Shown: in pieces, positions 29,774-38,407 of the stretch | Position numbering within the stretch: position 1 is the stretch's first letter | How the letters are laid out: each line of letters starts with the position of its first letter | NCBI RefSeq assembly: GCF_003309065.1 | Contig: NZ_POAF01000002.1 | Span: 310,001 to 374,000, forward strand | Length of the DNA stretch: 64,000 bases | Direction of reading: 5' to 3' | From: Glutamicibacter soli | GTDB taxonomy: Bacteria > Actinomycetota > Actinomycetes > Actinomycetales > Micrococcaceae | The notes under the pieces: model-generated | Databases searched by the model: none | What the model was told of the DNA's origin: nothing | Seen by the model: the letters and a program-made list of their open reading frames with translations, nothing else | Program-made: the position numbers and the translations under genes

Positions 29774-31141
29774 ATGTCAAAAACCGCACCTTCTTCCCGA
29801 CTACCACGTTGGATGACAAGCTTTGGGCCGCAGATCATCGCGGCTCTCATTGTCGGCCTGCTGCTCGGCCTGGCCGCCAAGTACACCGGCAGCACTGCCG
29901 AACAGCCCAACGGTCTGGGTGAAGCACTGCAGATCATTGGCTCAAGCTACGTGGCCCTTCTGCGCACGGCGGTCATACCGCTGATCTTCTTCGCTGTGGT
30001 CGCCTCGATTGCAAACCTCTCCAAGGTCACCAACGCGGCCCGACTGGCCTGGCAGACCCTGCTGTGGTTCGGCATCACCGCGCTGATCTCCGTGACCATC
30101 GGCATGGCCCTCGGACTGGTCTTCCAGCCGGGAGCCAACACCGGGCAAGGAACCCCGGAAGAGTACACCGGCAAGACCGGCGACTGGCTGGGCTTCCTCA
30201 CTGGGTTGATCCCGTCGAACTTCCTGGGCCTGGGCGCCAGCACCCGGATGGAGGACGGCGTCGCCAGCACCTCGGTCAGCTTCAACGTGCTGCAGATCCT
30301 GGTGATCGCCATCGCCGTGGGCGTGGCGGCGCTGAAGGTCGGCAAGGCCGCCGAGCCGTTCCTGAACTTCTCCGCATCGATCCTGGCCATCATCCAGAAG
30401 GTGCTGTGGTGGATCATCCGTCTCGCGCCAATCGGCACCGTGGGCCTGATCGGCAACGCCGTCGCCACCTACGGCTGGGACACCATCGGCGCCCTGGGCA
30501 AGTTCACCCTGGCGATCTACGTCGGCCTGGCCCTGGTGCTCTTCGCGCTCTACCCGGTCCTGGTCCGCCTGCACGGCCTGTCCATCAAGCAGTACTTCTC
30601 CGGCGTCTGGCCGGCGGTCCAGCTGGGCTTCGTCTCACGCTCCTCGATCGGCACCCTGCCGCTGACCCAGCGCGTGACCGAGCGCAACCTCGGCGTGCCC
30701 TCGGGCTACGCTTCCTTCGCCGTGCCGCTGGGCGCCACCACCAAGATGGACGGCTGCGCCGCGATCTACCCGGCGATCTCCGCGATCTTCGTGGCCCAGT
30801 TCTTCCAGATCGACCTGACGCTGGCCGACTACCTGCTGATCGCCCTGGTTTCGGTTCTGGGCTCGGCGGCCACTGCTGGCACCACCGGCGCCATCGTGAT
30901 GCTGACCCTGACGCTGTCAACCCTGGGCCTGCCGCTGGCCGGCGTCGGTCTGCTGCTGGCCGTGGATCCGATCGTGGACATGGGCCGCACCGCGGTCAAC
31001 GTCGCCGGGCAGGCGCTGGTCCCGACCATCGTCGCCAAGCGCGAAGGCATCCTGGATCTGGACCTCTACAACGCGCCGCGCAACGGGAATCCGTTCGCCG
31101 AGGACAACCTGTCCGAGGAACTGGAGCGAGCCAAGGCCTAG
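29774..31141 (+). CDS. Dicarboxylate/amino acid:cation symporter (DAACS)
   Basis: A 455-residue Na+/H+-coupled symporter of the glutamate/aspartate/C4-dicarboxylate family (GltP/DctA type), with about eight helices and two re-entrant hairpins. The SRSSIGTLPLTQRV region (about residues 288-302; serine-rich hairpin 1), the helix-7 motif TTKMDGCA (about 321-328, a variant of TxNxDG) and the hairpin-2 stretch ATAGTTGAI, then DPIVDMGRTAVNVAGQAL (about 398-415), are all present. ATG 29774 is preferred over the GTG nine bases earlier. The 29499-29773 interval upstream shows no gene, only promoter-like sequence. A perfect terminator follows. Substrate not settled. Confidence 0.9.
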   Translation: MSKTAPSSRLPRWMTSFGPQIIAALIVGLLLGLAAKYTGSTAEQPNGLGEALQIIGSSYVALLRTAVIPLIFFAVVASIANLSKVTNAARLAWQTLLWFGITALISVTIGMALGLVFQPGANTGQGTPEEYTGKTGDWLGFLTGLIPSNFLGLGASTRMEDGVASTSVSFNVLQILVIAIAVGVAALKVGKAAEPFLNFSASILAIIQKVLWWIIRLAPIGTVGLIGNAVATYGWDTIGALGKFTLAIYVGLALVLFALYPVLVRLHGLSIKQYFSGVWPAVQLGFVSRSSIGTLPLTQRVTERNLGVPSGYASFAVPLGATTKMDGCAAIYPAISAIFVAQFFQIDLTLADYLLIALVSVLGSAATAGTTGAIVMLTLTLSTLGLPLAGVGLLLAVDPIVDMGRTAVNVAGQALVPTIVAKREGILDLDLYNAPRNGNPFAEDNLSEELERAKA

Positions 31142-31163
31142 CTACCGAATATTCGCCGTCGTT

Positions 31164-31195
31164 TGACCACCAAACCCTTCGGGGTTTGGTGGTCA
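31164..31195 (+). terminator. Terminator after DAACS symporter
   Basis: Perfect 14-bp arms TGACCACCAAACCC / GGGTTTGGTGGTCA closed by a TTCG tetraloop. Any ATG or GTG inside it for the next gene would place the hairpin in a coding region, which argues for a later start there. Confidence 0.9.
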
Positions 31196-31309
31196 CTTCG
31201 GTTAAGCCCCCCCAGAGCTCTTGCCGGGAAATGGCAAAGCGATGTCAAGGCAATAAAAGTATCCAAATTGTTACAGGTCACACACGAAATCGACTATAAG
31301 ATTCAGCTT

Positions 31310-32731
31310 GTGACGACCATCGAACAGAGCGAAGATCCGGTAGCTCCCGCGCATTCCCAGGCAAGCTTCCGAACCCGGCTGCAGAATTTTGGACGGCCCC
31401 CACGTGTCATGGGATTGGACCTGGCTCGCGGCTTGGCAATTCTGGGAATGGTCGTCGCGCACCTTGATATGCCCGAAGAAGTCGACTTGTTCGCACCGGG
31501 CACCTGGGGCGCGTTGGCCAACGGCCGGTCTTCTCTCCTTTTCGCCCTGCTGGCGGGCATCTCCATCAGCCTCATGACAAGAGGCAGGTCGCGCCCCTCG
31601 GCTGCTGAGCTCCCCCATATCAGGCTTGCCATGTTGGGTCGAGGCGCCTTCATCTTTGCCATTGGCTTGGTTCTAGAATTGCTGAACACTCCCATCGCGG
31701 TGATCTTGACGATCTACGGAGTGCTTTACGTAGCGGCAATACCCTTTCTACGTTGGAGCGCAGGCAAACTATTGGTGTTGTCGGTTATTTGCGCTGTACT
31801 GGGCCCCGCCACACTAGCAGTGTTGAAGACCGTCCTCTTGGAACCCTCCGCCCCCGGAGTCATGCTGACGTTCTTCGGCATCTACTCGGCCGCCGCCTGG
31901 CTGGCGCTGATCTTTGCGGGGATGGCCATTGGACAATTCCGACTTGCCTCAGCAGCCACGGCCGGCAAGCTCCTGGCCGCGGGAATGGTGCTGGCATTCA
32001 TCGGCTATGGTGCAGCCCTCATCCCCGCGCCGGGATCCGTCACGCCATTCTTGGAAGAAAGCTTTGACGGTGAGGAGCTGATCGGTGATTCCAGCATGCC
32101 AATGCCCGAGTATGTGCCGGCAGAGAAACTCGATCTGGGCGGGATGTACTGTGAAGGCGAGCCCGGTTCCTACGTGAGCTGCGTGCCGCCGGAGGAGGTC
32201 CCCGAGCGGCAAAGCATGGATGAGCCGGGGCTTTCTTCAGACCAATGGCCCGATAGCTCCTCCTACGATGCTTCGTATTTCTCCGGCATAGGCTGGGCAG
32301 AGCTTGCGCAGACAATCAGCCCCGAAGAAATCGGGGCCTCCGCATGGCTGGCGTTTTTCAGCGCAGAACCGCACTCCGGTGCCACTGCGGAAATTATCGG
32401 CTCGGGCGGGTTCGCCCTCATCGTTCTCGGCCTGTGTCTTCTGGTTGCTGCGCCGCTGCGCTGGATAGCTCTGCCCGTGGCCGCCATGGGCTCGATGCCG
32501 CTGACCGCCTACTGCGCCCATCTGGTCAGCTATTTTATTGCTGCCGGGCCCGGGGGCATGCTCATGTCGGATACGGCCTTGCCCCTCACCGTGATGGCGC
32601 TGTTGATCGGAAGCACCCTCTGGGCCATTTTCCTGGGACGCGGTCCGCTGGAACGGCTGGCCGGCTTGTCAGCCCGTGCTATGGCTGGAGCCCCCAATCC
32701 AGTTCAGACCGGCAACCGCACCACGGAATAG
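31310..32731 (+). CDS. Membrane acyltransferase-like protein (HGSNAT/DUF418 type)
   Basis: A 473-residue multi-pass membrane protein. RVMGLDLARGLAILGMVVAHL (about residues 34-54) is the first helix of the heparan-alpha-glucosaminide N-acetyltransferase/DUF1624-DUF418 group; about nine more hydrophobic helices follow, with an acidic, cysteine-containing external segment at about 255-330. The tail MGSMPLTAYCAHLVSYF is the DUF418-like end. Such proteins probably move acyl groups across the membrane to cell-surface glycans. I chose the GTG at 31310 because the next upstream in-frame starts lie inside or before the terminator. A TATAAG at 31295-31300 places the promoter just before it, so the mRNA is probably nearly leaderless. 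Confidence 0.75.
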   Translation: MTTIEQSEDPVAPAHSQASFRTRLQNFGRPPRVMGLDLARGLAILGMVVAHLDMPEEVDLFAPGTWGALANGRSSLLFALLAGISISLMTRGRSRPSAAELPHIRLAMLGRGAFIFAIGLVLELLNTPIAVILTIYGVLYVAAIPFLRWSAGKLLVLSVICAVLGPATLAVLKTVLLEPSAPGVMLTFFGIYSAAAWLALIFAGMAIGQFRLASAATAGKLLAAGMVLAFIGYGAALIPAPGSVTPFLEESFDGEELIGDSSMPMPEYVPAEKLDLGGMYCEGEPGSYVSCVPPEEVPERQSMDEPGLSSDQWPDSSSYDASYFSGIGWAELAQTISPEEIGASAWLAFFSAEPHSGATAEIIGSGGFALIVLGLCLLVAAPLRWIALPVAAMGSMPLTAYCAHLVSYFIAAGPGGMLMSDTALPLTVMALLIGSTLWAIFLGRGPLERLAGLSARAMAGAPNPVQTGNRTTE

Positions 32732-32772
32732 CCGAAATCATCAGTGCCGCAATGCACGTTGCACTCATTTTT

Positions 32773-32804
32773 TTGCACAGAGTGCAACTTTGCACGTAGT
32801 GTAA
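32773..32804. promoter_or_regulatory. Tandem operators over a leaderless promoter (TetR-MMPL-maf)
   Basis: Two palindromes with the same design: TTGCAC-AGA-GTGCAA (32773-32787, perfect) and TTGCAC-GTA-GTGTAA (32790-32804, one mismatch), centres 17 bp apart. The first half-site can act as -35 (TTGCAC, 32773-32778) and TAGTGT (32797-32802) as -10 with an 18-bp spacer, six bases before the GTG at 32809. Binding of the downstream TetR would block its own promoter. A further TTGCAC occurs at 32759. Confidence 0.7.
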
Positions 32805-32808
32805 GTAT

Positions 32809-33480
32809 GTGACTTCCCTCAGCGTCGGCAATCGCCGCGAAAAAAACAAGCAAGCCACCCTGCAGGCGATCGTCGCCGCCGCATCGGATCTCCTTCACGA
32901 GGGGCACGGCGCCGGCATCACCGCCACGCAGATCGCGGAGGCCGCCGGCATTTCCCGGCGCACGCTGTTCAACTACTTCCCCACGGTGGACGCGATCCTG
33001 TCCTACCCGCTGCATGCGGTGCTGGAAACCATGGTCGAGTCGATCAACGAGCTGACCGACACGATGCCGCTGATCGAGGCCATCGTGCTGGCGCTGAAAT
33101 CCGACGAGGTCGCCAAGCTCCTGGGCCAGGTCGCCTTGTTCGGCGCCTATCTCAAGACAGATTCCCCGACCGGCTGCTACCCGGCCAACATGGACGAATG
33201 GCAGATCGCTACCACGGATGTCATCCAGCGGGTCGCCCGCCGTTATCCGCAGGCCGACAGCTTCTCCATCCGCGTGTTCACCCACGCCATCCTGGGCGCC
33301 GGACAGGCAGCCTTCGATGAATGGATCGAACGGCTCCCGAGCCCCAACGGATCCCCCATGGAACTCTCCGACGAGCTGGTCGCCGAGTTCCACCACCTGA
33401 TCACCCAGGCGATGAAAACCCTCGACGAGGGATTCGCCGCCCTGCCCACCACCGCCGCGCTACCACTCCAGGAAGACTGA
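32809..33480 (+). CDS. TetR-family regulator of the MMPL transporter
   Basis: A 223-residue TetR-type repressor; HTH about residues 15-60 (LQAIVAAASDLLHEGHGAGITATQIAEAAGISRRTLFNYFPTVDAIL). It starts with GTG, six bases after a -10-like TAGTGT, with no Shine-Dalgarno, so the mRNA is likely leaderless. The C-terminal ligand domain is long and ends PTTAALPLQED. It is 4 bp ahead of the MMPL gene, and the tandem operators (32773-32804) lie over its promoter, so it should regulate its own operon. Ligand unknown; regulators of this arrangement often sense lipids or drugs moved by the transporter. Confidence 0.87.
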   Translation: MTSLSVGNRREKNKQATLQAIVAAASDLLHEGHGAGITATQIAEAAGISRRTLFNYFPTVDAILSYPLHAVLETMVESINELTDTMPLIEAIVLALKSDEVAKLLGQVALFGAYLKTDSPTGCYPANMDEWQIATTDVIQRVARRYPQADSFSIRVFTHAILGAGQAAFDEWIERLPSPNGSPMELSDELVAEFHHLITQAMKTLDEGFAALPTTAALPLQED

Positions 33481-33484
33481 TCCC

Positions 33485-36400
33485 ATGGCTTCAATGCTCT
33501 ACCGCCTCGCCCGGTGGGCTCATCGGCACCACTACCGCGTCATCGCGATGTGGCTGGCCGCATTCATTTTCATCGGCGTTTCCGCCAGCCTCTTCATGGG
33601 GCAGCTGTCCAACACCTTCACCATCCCGGGCACCGAAACCCAGCGCACCCTGGACCGGATGAAGGAAGAGCTGCCGGATCTCGCCGGCGGCTCGGGCTCC
33701 ATCGTGTTCCGCGAAAGCTCGGGCAAACCGCTGAACGAAGCGCAGAAGCAGTCGATTGCCGACTCGCTGGAGCAGCTGGGCCTGCACCCGCAGGTGGTGG
33801 ACGCCACGAGCCCGTTCAAGCTGCAGGAGCAGCTTGACGATGCAAAGCCTGAGCTGGACAAGGCGCAGCAGAAGCTGGTCGACGGGCAGAAGAAGCTGGA
33901 CGACGGCAAAAAGCAGATCGCCGACGGCAAGCAGCAGCTGGCAGACGCCAAGCAGGACATCACCGACGGCTGGGCCGAGTACAACAAGGGCCAGGACCAG
34001 ATCGCCGCCGGGCAGCCGCAGATCGATGCGGCCGCGGCCCAGCTGGCCACCGGCCGCGCCGAGCTGGAGCGGGCCGAAGCGCAGCTGACCGACGGCCAGG
34101 CGCAGCTGGATGCAGGGCAGAAGAAGTACGACGCGGGCCTGCAGGAGTACAACGCCGGCCGCGCGCAGTACGACAAGGGACTAAAGCAGTTCCAGGCCGG
34201 AGAGAAGAAGCTCGACGCCGCCCAGGCCAAGATCGATGCCGGCGAGAAGGAATACGCCGCCGGCATGGATGCCATCCTGCAAGGCCAGCCTCGCGACAAG
34301 GTCGAAGCGCAGCTCGGGCAGGGCAAGACGCAGGCCACCGCCGGGCTGAAGGAAGCCGATCAGAAGCTCGCTGAATTCAATGCGGGAATCGCCCAGCTTG
34401 AACAGCAAATTCCGGTCCTCAAGGACCAGCTCGCAGCTGCAGAGCTAGCAGGCGACGTTGAGAAAATTACCGAGCTGAAGACCGCTCTCGCCACCGCAGA
34501 AGGCACTCTGGCCGGAATGAAGCAGCAGCGTCCGCAGGTCGAAGCAGCCGTACAGGAAGGCAAGGCCGAAGCCAATGCGGCACTTGCCGACATTGCCAAA
34601 GCCGAGGAGGGCTTGGCCAAGCTGGACGCCGCCCGCAAACAGCTGGATGCCGGTGCCGCGGAGCTGAAGACCGGCCAGGCTGAACTGGATAAGAACCGCG
34701 GGAAGCTCGTATCCGCCAAGGCCGAACTGACCGGAGCGAAGTCCCAGCTGGACGCCGCCAAGTCGGAGCTCGCCGCCAACCGCGCCAAGCTGAACAGCGG
34801 CTGGGCCGAACTGCGCGCAGGCAAGTCCCAACTGGCTGCCGGACAGGCCGAATTCGACAAGAAAAAGGCGGAGTTCGTAGCCGGCAAGGCCGAGCTGGCC
34901 GCGGCCAAGACCAAGCTTGAAGAAGGCGAAGCGACCGTCAAGGAAAAGACCGCCGAGCTGGAGCAGGCGGAAAAGGACATTGTCACCGCCGAGAAGGACC
35001 TGGAATCAGGTCGGGCCGAGCTTGAGTTCGCTTCCCGCCAGGTCAACTCCAGCAATGGCATGCGTTTCGTTTCCGAGGACGGCAGCACCGCCGTCGCGCA
35101 GGTGACCTTCAAAGTGCAGACCGATGCGCTGACCACCTCCGAACGAGACATGATCACCGCCATCGCCGCCGGCCCGCAGGCCAACGGCGTCGAGGTGCTG
35201 TTCTCCAAGGAGATCCTGCAGGACATGTCCTCGATCTTCGGCGCGGCCGAAGTCATCGGCGTGGTGATTGCCGCGATCGTGCTGTTGGCAATGCTGGGCA
35301 CGCTGGTCGCCGCCGGGCTGCCGCTGCTGCTGGCCATCCTCGGCGTCGGTGCCGGCGTGGGCACCACCCTGGCGTTCTCCTCGCTGATCGACATGGCCTC
35401 GATTACCCCCGCGCTGGCGCTCATGCTGGGTCTCGCGGTGGGCATCGACTACGCGCTGTTCATCATCCACCGGCACCGGTCCCAGCTGCTGGGCGGCATG
35501 GACGTGGGCGAATCCATCGCGCGCGCCGTGGGCACCAGCGGCAACGCGGTGGTCTTCGCCGGCCTGACCGTGATCATCGCGCTGGCCGCGCTGACCGTGC
35601 CGGGCTTGCCGTTCCTGAGCGTGCTGGGCCTCTCGGCCGCGTTCACCGTGCTCTGCTCGGTGCTGCTGAACATCACCCTGCTGCCGGCGCTGCTGTCGCT
35701 GGCCGGCAACCGGCTGGTCTCCAAGCGGGCCCGTGCCAAGGCCGCCGCCGAAGCGGAGAACCCGACCATCAAGGAACCGATCTCCTCGCGCTGGGTGCGC
35801 ACGGTGACCAAGGTGGCCATCCCGGCCGTCCTGCTGGTGGTTGTGGTGCTCGGCGCCATCGCCCTGCCCTCGGCCCAGATGCGCACCGCGCTGCCGGACG
35901 GCAGTGCCGAGCCGGCCGACTCGCAGGCCTTCCAGGCCTTCGAGCAGACCAGCGACAAGTTCGGCGCCGGCTACAACGGCCCGCTGCTGGTCCTCGCGGA
36001 CTTGCCGGAAGGACTGTCACAGCGCGACGCCGACACCATGTCGCTGGACGTGGCGGATATGCTGCGCGACTACGACGGAGTGGTGGCTGCCATCCCCGTG
36101 ACCATGACCGAGGACCGCACGCTGTCAGCAATCCAGGTCATCCCGACCGACGGCCCGTCCTCGGAAGCCACCGAGGCGCTGGTACACCAGCTGCGCGCGG
36201 ACTACTCGAAGTTCCATGACGCCACCGGCGCCACGATCTCGCTGACCGGCCAAGTGGCCGCCCAGATCGACGTGTCGGAGAAGGTCACCGAGGCGCTGGT
36301 TCCGTACCTGGCCATCGTGGTGGGCCTGTCGCTGATCCTGCTGCTGCTCGTCTTCCGTTCAGTGGTGGTGCCGGTGCTGGCCACCGGCGGGTTCCTGCTG

Positions 36401-36955
36401 TCGCTGGCCGCGGCCTTCGGCGCCAGCGTCATGGTCTACCAGTTCGGCTGGATGGGCAGCGTCTTCGACGTGAACGTGCCCGGCCCGCTGCTCAGCTTCC
36501 TGCCGATCCTGCTGACCGGCATCCTGTTCGGTCTGGCCATGGACTACCAGGTCTTCCTGGTCTCGGCGATGCGCGAGCGCTTCGCCCATGGCGAGCCTGC
36601 CCGCGATGCGGTGCGCTCAGGATTCTCCATGGCGGCCCCGGTGGTCACCGCGGCCGCGCTGATCATGATCTCGGTATTCGCCGGCTTCGTGTTCTCGCAC
36701 CTGTCCATGATCCGCCCGCTGGGCTTCGCCCTGGCGGTGGGTGTGCTCTTCGACGCCTTCGTGGTGCGCATGACGCTGATCCCGGCGCTCATGCACCTGC
36801 TCGGCGACAAAGCCTGGTACCTTCCGAAGTGGCTGGACAAGATCCTGCCGGACGTCGACGTGGAAGGCTCCAAGCTGAACGCCATGCTTGAGGCCGAGGA
36901 CAACAACAACCCGCATGGCGGCGCCGCCGGCGCCAAGGAGGATGTCACCGTATGA
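33485..36955 (+). CDS. MMPL/RND-family transporter with giant heptad-repeat insert
   Basis: A 1156-residue membrane transporter. An N-terminal helix (about residues 20-37) is followed by a short extracytoplasmic domain, then about 400 residues (112-518) of Lys/Gln/Glu/Ala-rich heptads such as KKLDDGK-KQIADGK-QQLADAK. This region should form a long coiled coil or stacked helical hairpins outside the cell, as in YhgE/Pip-type proteins. The MMPL core then starts: helices about 585-760 with GLAVGIDYALFIIHRHR, and a second set about 930-1110 with LFGLAMDYQVFLVSAMRERFAHG. Such proteins export lipids or drugs with the proton gradient. The gene follows TetR by 4 bp and overlaps maf by ATGA. Substrate unknown. 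Confidence 0.88.
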   Translation: MASMLYRLARWAHRHHYRVIAMWLAAFIFIGVSASLFMGQLSNTFTIPGTETQRTLDRMKEELPDLAGGSGSIVFRESSGKPLNEAQKQSIADSLEQLGLHPQVVDATSPFKLQEQLDDAKPELDKAQQKLVDGQKKLDDGKKQIADGKQQLADAKQDITDGWAEYNKGQDQIAAGQPQIDAAAAQLATGRAELERAEAQLTDGQAQLDAGQKKYDAGLQEYNAGRAQYDKGLKQFQAGEKKLDAAQAKIDAGEKEYAAGMDAILQGQPRDKVEAQLGQGKTQATAGLKEADQKLAEFNAGIAQLEQQIPVLKDQLAAAELAGDVEKITELKTALATAEGTLAGMKQQRPQVEAAVQEGKAEANAALADIAKAEEGLAKLDAARKQLDAGAAELKTGQAELDKNRGKLVSAKAELTGAKSQLDAAKSELAANRAKLNSGWAELRAGKSQLAAGQAEFDKKKAEFVAGKAELAAAKTKLEEGEATVKEKTAELEQAEKDIVTAEKDLESGRAELEFASRQVNSSNGMRFVSEDGSTAVAQVTFKVQTDALTTSERDMITAIAAGPQANGVEVLFSKEILQDMSSIFGAAEVIGVVIAAIVLLAMLGTLVAAGLPLLLAILGVGAGVGTTLAFSSLIDMASITPALALMLGLAVGIDYALFIIHRHRSQLLGGMDVGESIARAVGTSGNAVVFAGLTVIIALAALTVPGLPFLSVLGLSAAFTVLCSVLLNITLLPALLSLAGNRLVSKRARAKAAAEAENPTIKEPISSRWVRTVTKVAIPAVLLVVVVLGAIALPSAQMRTALPDGSAEPADSQAFQAFEQTSDKFGAGYNGPLLVLADLPEGLSQRDADTMSLDVADMLRDYDGVVAAIPVTMTEDRTLSAIQVIPTDGPSSEATEALVHQLRADYSKFHDATGATISLTGQVAAQIDVSEKVTEALVPYLAIVVGLSLILLLLVFRSVVVPVLATGGFLLSLAAAFGASVMVYQFGWMGSVFDVNVPGPLLSFLPILLTGILFGLAMDYQVFLVSAMRERFAHGEPARDAVRSGFSMAAPVVTAAALIMISVFAGFVFSHLSMIRPLGFALAVGVLFDAFVVRMTLIPALMHLLGDKAWYLPKWLDKILPDVDVEGSKLNAMLEAEDNNNPHGGAAGAKEDVTV

Positions 36956-37593
36956 GTGAAGTCGTAGAGACTCCGGCGCGCTTGCTGCTCGCCTCCGCGT
37001 CCTGGGGCCGCAAGAAGGTGCTCACCGATGCAGGTCTGGCGTTCGATACCCAGGTGTCGAATGTCGATGAGGATGCAGTGCTCCAGTCCGCAGTGGACGA
37101 GCTCGGCCCGCGGACTCCTGCGCAAACAGCGTTGCTGCTGGCCAAGGCCAAGGCGGAGGATGTCGCAGCCGCCGACCACCGGGAAGGCACCCTGGTGCTC
37201 GGCTGCGATTCGGTGTTCGAGCTGGACGGCGTGGCCTACGGCAAACCGCACACTCCCGAGGTGGCGCGCGAGCGCTGGCAGCAGCTGAGCGGTTCGACCG
37301 GAGTCCTGCACTCGGGCCACTGGCTCATCGACACGGCCAACCCGGAGGCGGCCCAGGGCAGAATCTCCTCCACCGTGGTGCATTTTTCCAAGGTCAGCGA
37401 GGCGGAGATCGAAGCCTACGTGGCCAGCGGGGAGCCGCTGCCCTGCGCCGGGGCATTCACCATTGACGGACTGGCGGCTTCCTTCATCGAGTCAATCGAG
37501 GGAAATTTCCAGAACGTTGTGGGGCTGGACGTTTCCACGCTTCGCGCCCTGCTGGGCCAAGCGGGAGTGCAGATCATCGACCTCTGGAAGTAG
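36952..37593 (+). CDS. Maf family nucleotide pyrophosphatase
   Basis: A 213-residue Maf/HAM1-like protein that hydrolyses noncanonical or excess nucleoside triphosphates, and has been linked to septum control. The family opening LLLASASWGRKKVLTDAGLAFD (about residues 9-30) differs from the common SPRR/SPAR by SWGRKK. DEDAVLQSAVDELGP, LVLGCDSVFELDGVAYGKPHT (about 81-101; catalytic Asp region) and GAFTIDGLAASFIESIEGNFQNVVGLD (about 166-192) are conserved. It overlaps the MMPL stop codon by 4 bp, so it is translationally coupled to a transporter, an unusual neighbour for Maf. A 25-bp perfect hairpin ends the operon. Confidence 0.9.
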   Translation: MSEVVETPARLLLASASWGRKKVLTDAGLAFDTQVSNVDEDAVLQSAVDELGPRTPAQTALLLAKAKAEDVAAADHREGTLVLGCDSVFELDGVAYGKPHTPEVARERWQQLSGSTGVLHSGHWLIDTANPEAAQGRISSTVVHFSKVSEAEIEAYVASGEPLPCAGAFTIDGLAASFIESIEGNFQNVVGLDVSTLRALLGQAGVQIIDLWK

Positions 37594-37607
37594 CATCCAG
37601 CTAGATC

Positions 37608-37660
37608 ACCACAAAGCGGAGCCTGCCACGAATTCTTCGTGGCAGGCTCCGCTTTGTGGT
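37608..37660. terminator. Bidirectional terminator
   Basis: Perfect 25-bp arms (start ACCACAAAGCGG, end CCGCTTTGTGGT) with a 3-base TTC loop between the convergent maf (ends 37593) and lipoprotein (ends 37665) genes. One of the longest perfect stems in the window. Confidence 0.9.
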
Positions 37661-37664
37661 TCGG

Positions 37665-38105
37665 TCAGGGACCCCTGATGAAGATGTTCTCGTGGATTTG
37701 CTGCCATCCCTTGGACTCGTAATTGCGGATCTCGGCGTCATTGCGCACGAGTGCCGTGTGGCCCTCGGGCGTTGAAAATTCGACGATAAAATCTGTTCCG
37801 CCCAGCCCGCCGCATCCACCCATCGCCCCTTCACTGGGATCAGCGTGATCGAATTTGAACAGGCATGCCATCTTTTGGTCTTCGGAGGTGGCGACGTAGT
37901 AGTCCAAGTCATTGTGGCTGGCCAGCAGCCTGGACGTGTCAACGGCCATGCCGCTGTCGGAAAGCAATGCCTGGTCGCCGGGCCAACGGTCTTCTTCCTG
38001 CGCCTGCTGGTGGATGGCGGGAATGCCCGAACCGCTTGCGCAGGCGGCGAGCATTGCGACGCTCATGCCGAGCAGCAGGGCCGGGCCAAGAAAACGGATT
38101 CTCAC
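37665..38105 (-). CDS. Hypothetical lipoprotein
   Basis: A 146-residue lipoprotein with signal peptide (hydrophobic core ALLLGMSVAML) and lipobox LAAC, lipidated Cys at residue 22. The mature part is acidic with two cysteines (MACLFKF and GGCGG) and a possible metal- or ligand-binding GGCGGLGG turn. It begins with GTG at 38103-38105, preceded by AAGGAG at about 9 bases. Convergent with maf. Function unknown; no family recognised. Confidence 0.75.
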   Translation of the reverse strand: MRIRFLGPALLLGMSVAMLAACASGSGIPAIHQQAQEEDRWPGDQALLSDSGMAVDTSRLLASHNDLDYYVATSEDQKMACLFKFDHADPSEGAMGGCGGLGGTDFIVEFSTPEGHTALVRNDAEIRNYESKGWQQIHENIFIRGP

Positions 38106-38407
38106 TAGGCATGCTCCTTAGTTCCCGTTGACCAGAGCCTATCGGAGAGCGTGAGGACAGCGTTTGATTGCTCGAAAACGAGTCAGAATCGTTACCTCGT
38201 TGGCGGCTGGTTGCTGGAACAATCACCGGGTATCCCCCGGCCGCAGGCAGCGGTTATCGTCTCCAGGTGTCGGCGTCTAGCTGCGGCCCGGTGTGAGCAG
38301 TCCCGGTAGTTGCGCGCGGCGGCAAGTGCTGTCATTGCACCGACCTGCTGCCTGAACTAGATAGCATGGCTGTAGGAATCCTATTCCCTTCAGAAAGTAC
38401 CTAGATC
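38106..38407. other. Intergenic region between divergent lipoprotein genes
   Basis: 302 bp without a convincing gene. It contains the Shine-Dalgarno of the minus-strand lipoprotein (38114 region) and, near its right end, a -10-like TAGCAT (38362-38367) and TGTAGGAATCCT (38371-38382), a 12-mer identical to part of the acc operator copy 2 at 41070-41081. Confidence 0.5.

Noticed and set aside
31163-31309. Longer N-terminus for the membrane acyltransferase
   Set aside because: This stretch contains the perfect terminator at 31164-31195 and gives sequence unlike the family before residue 1 of the GTG start.
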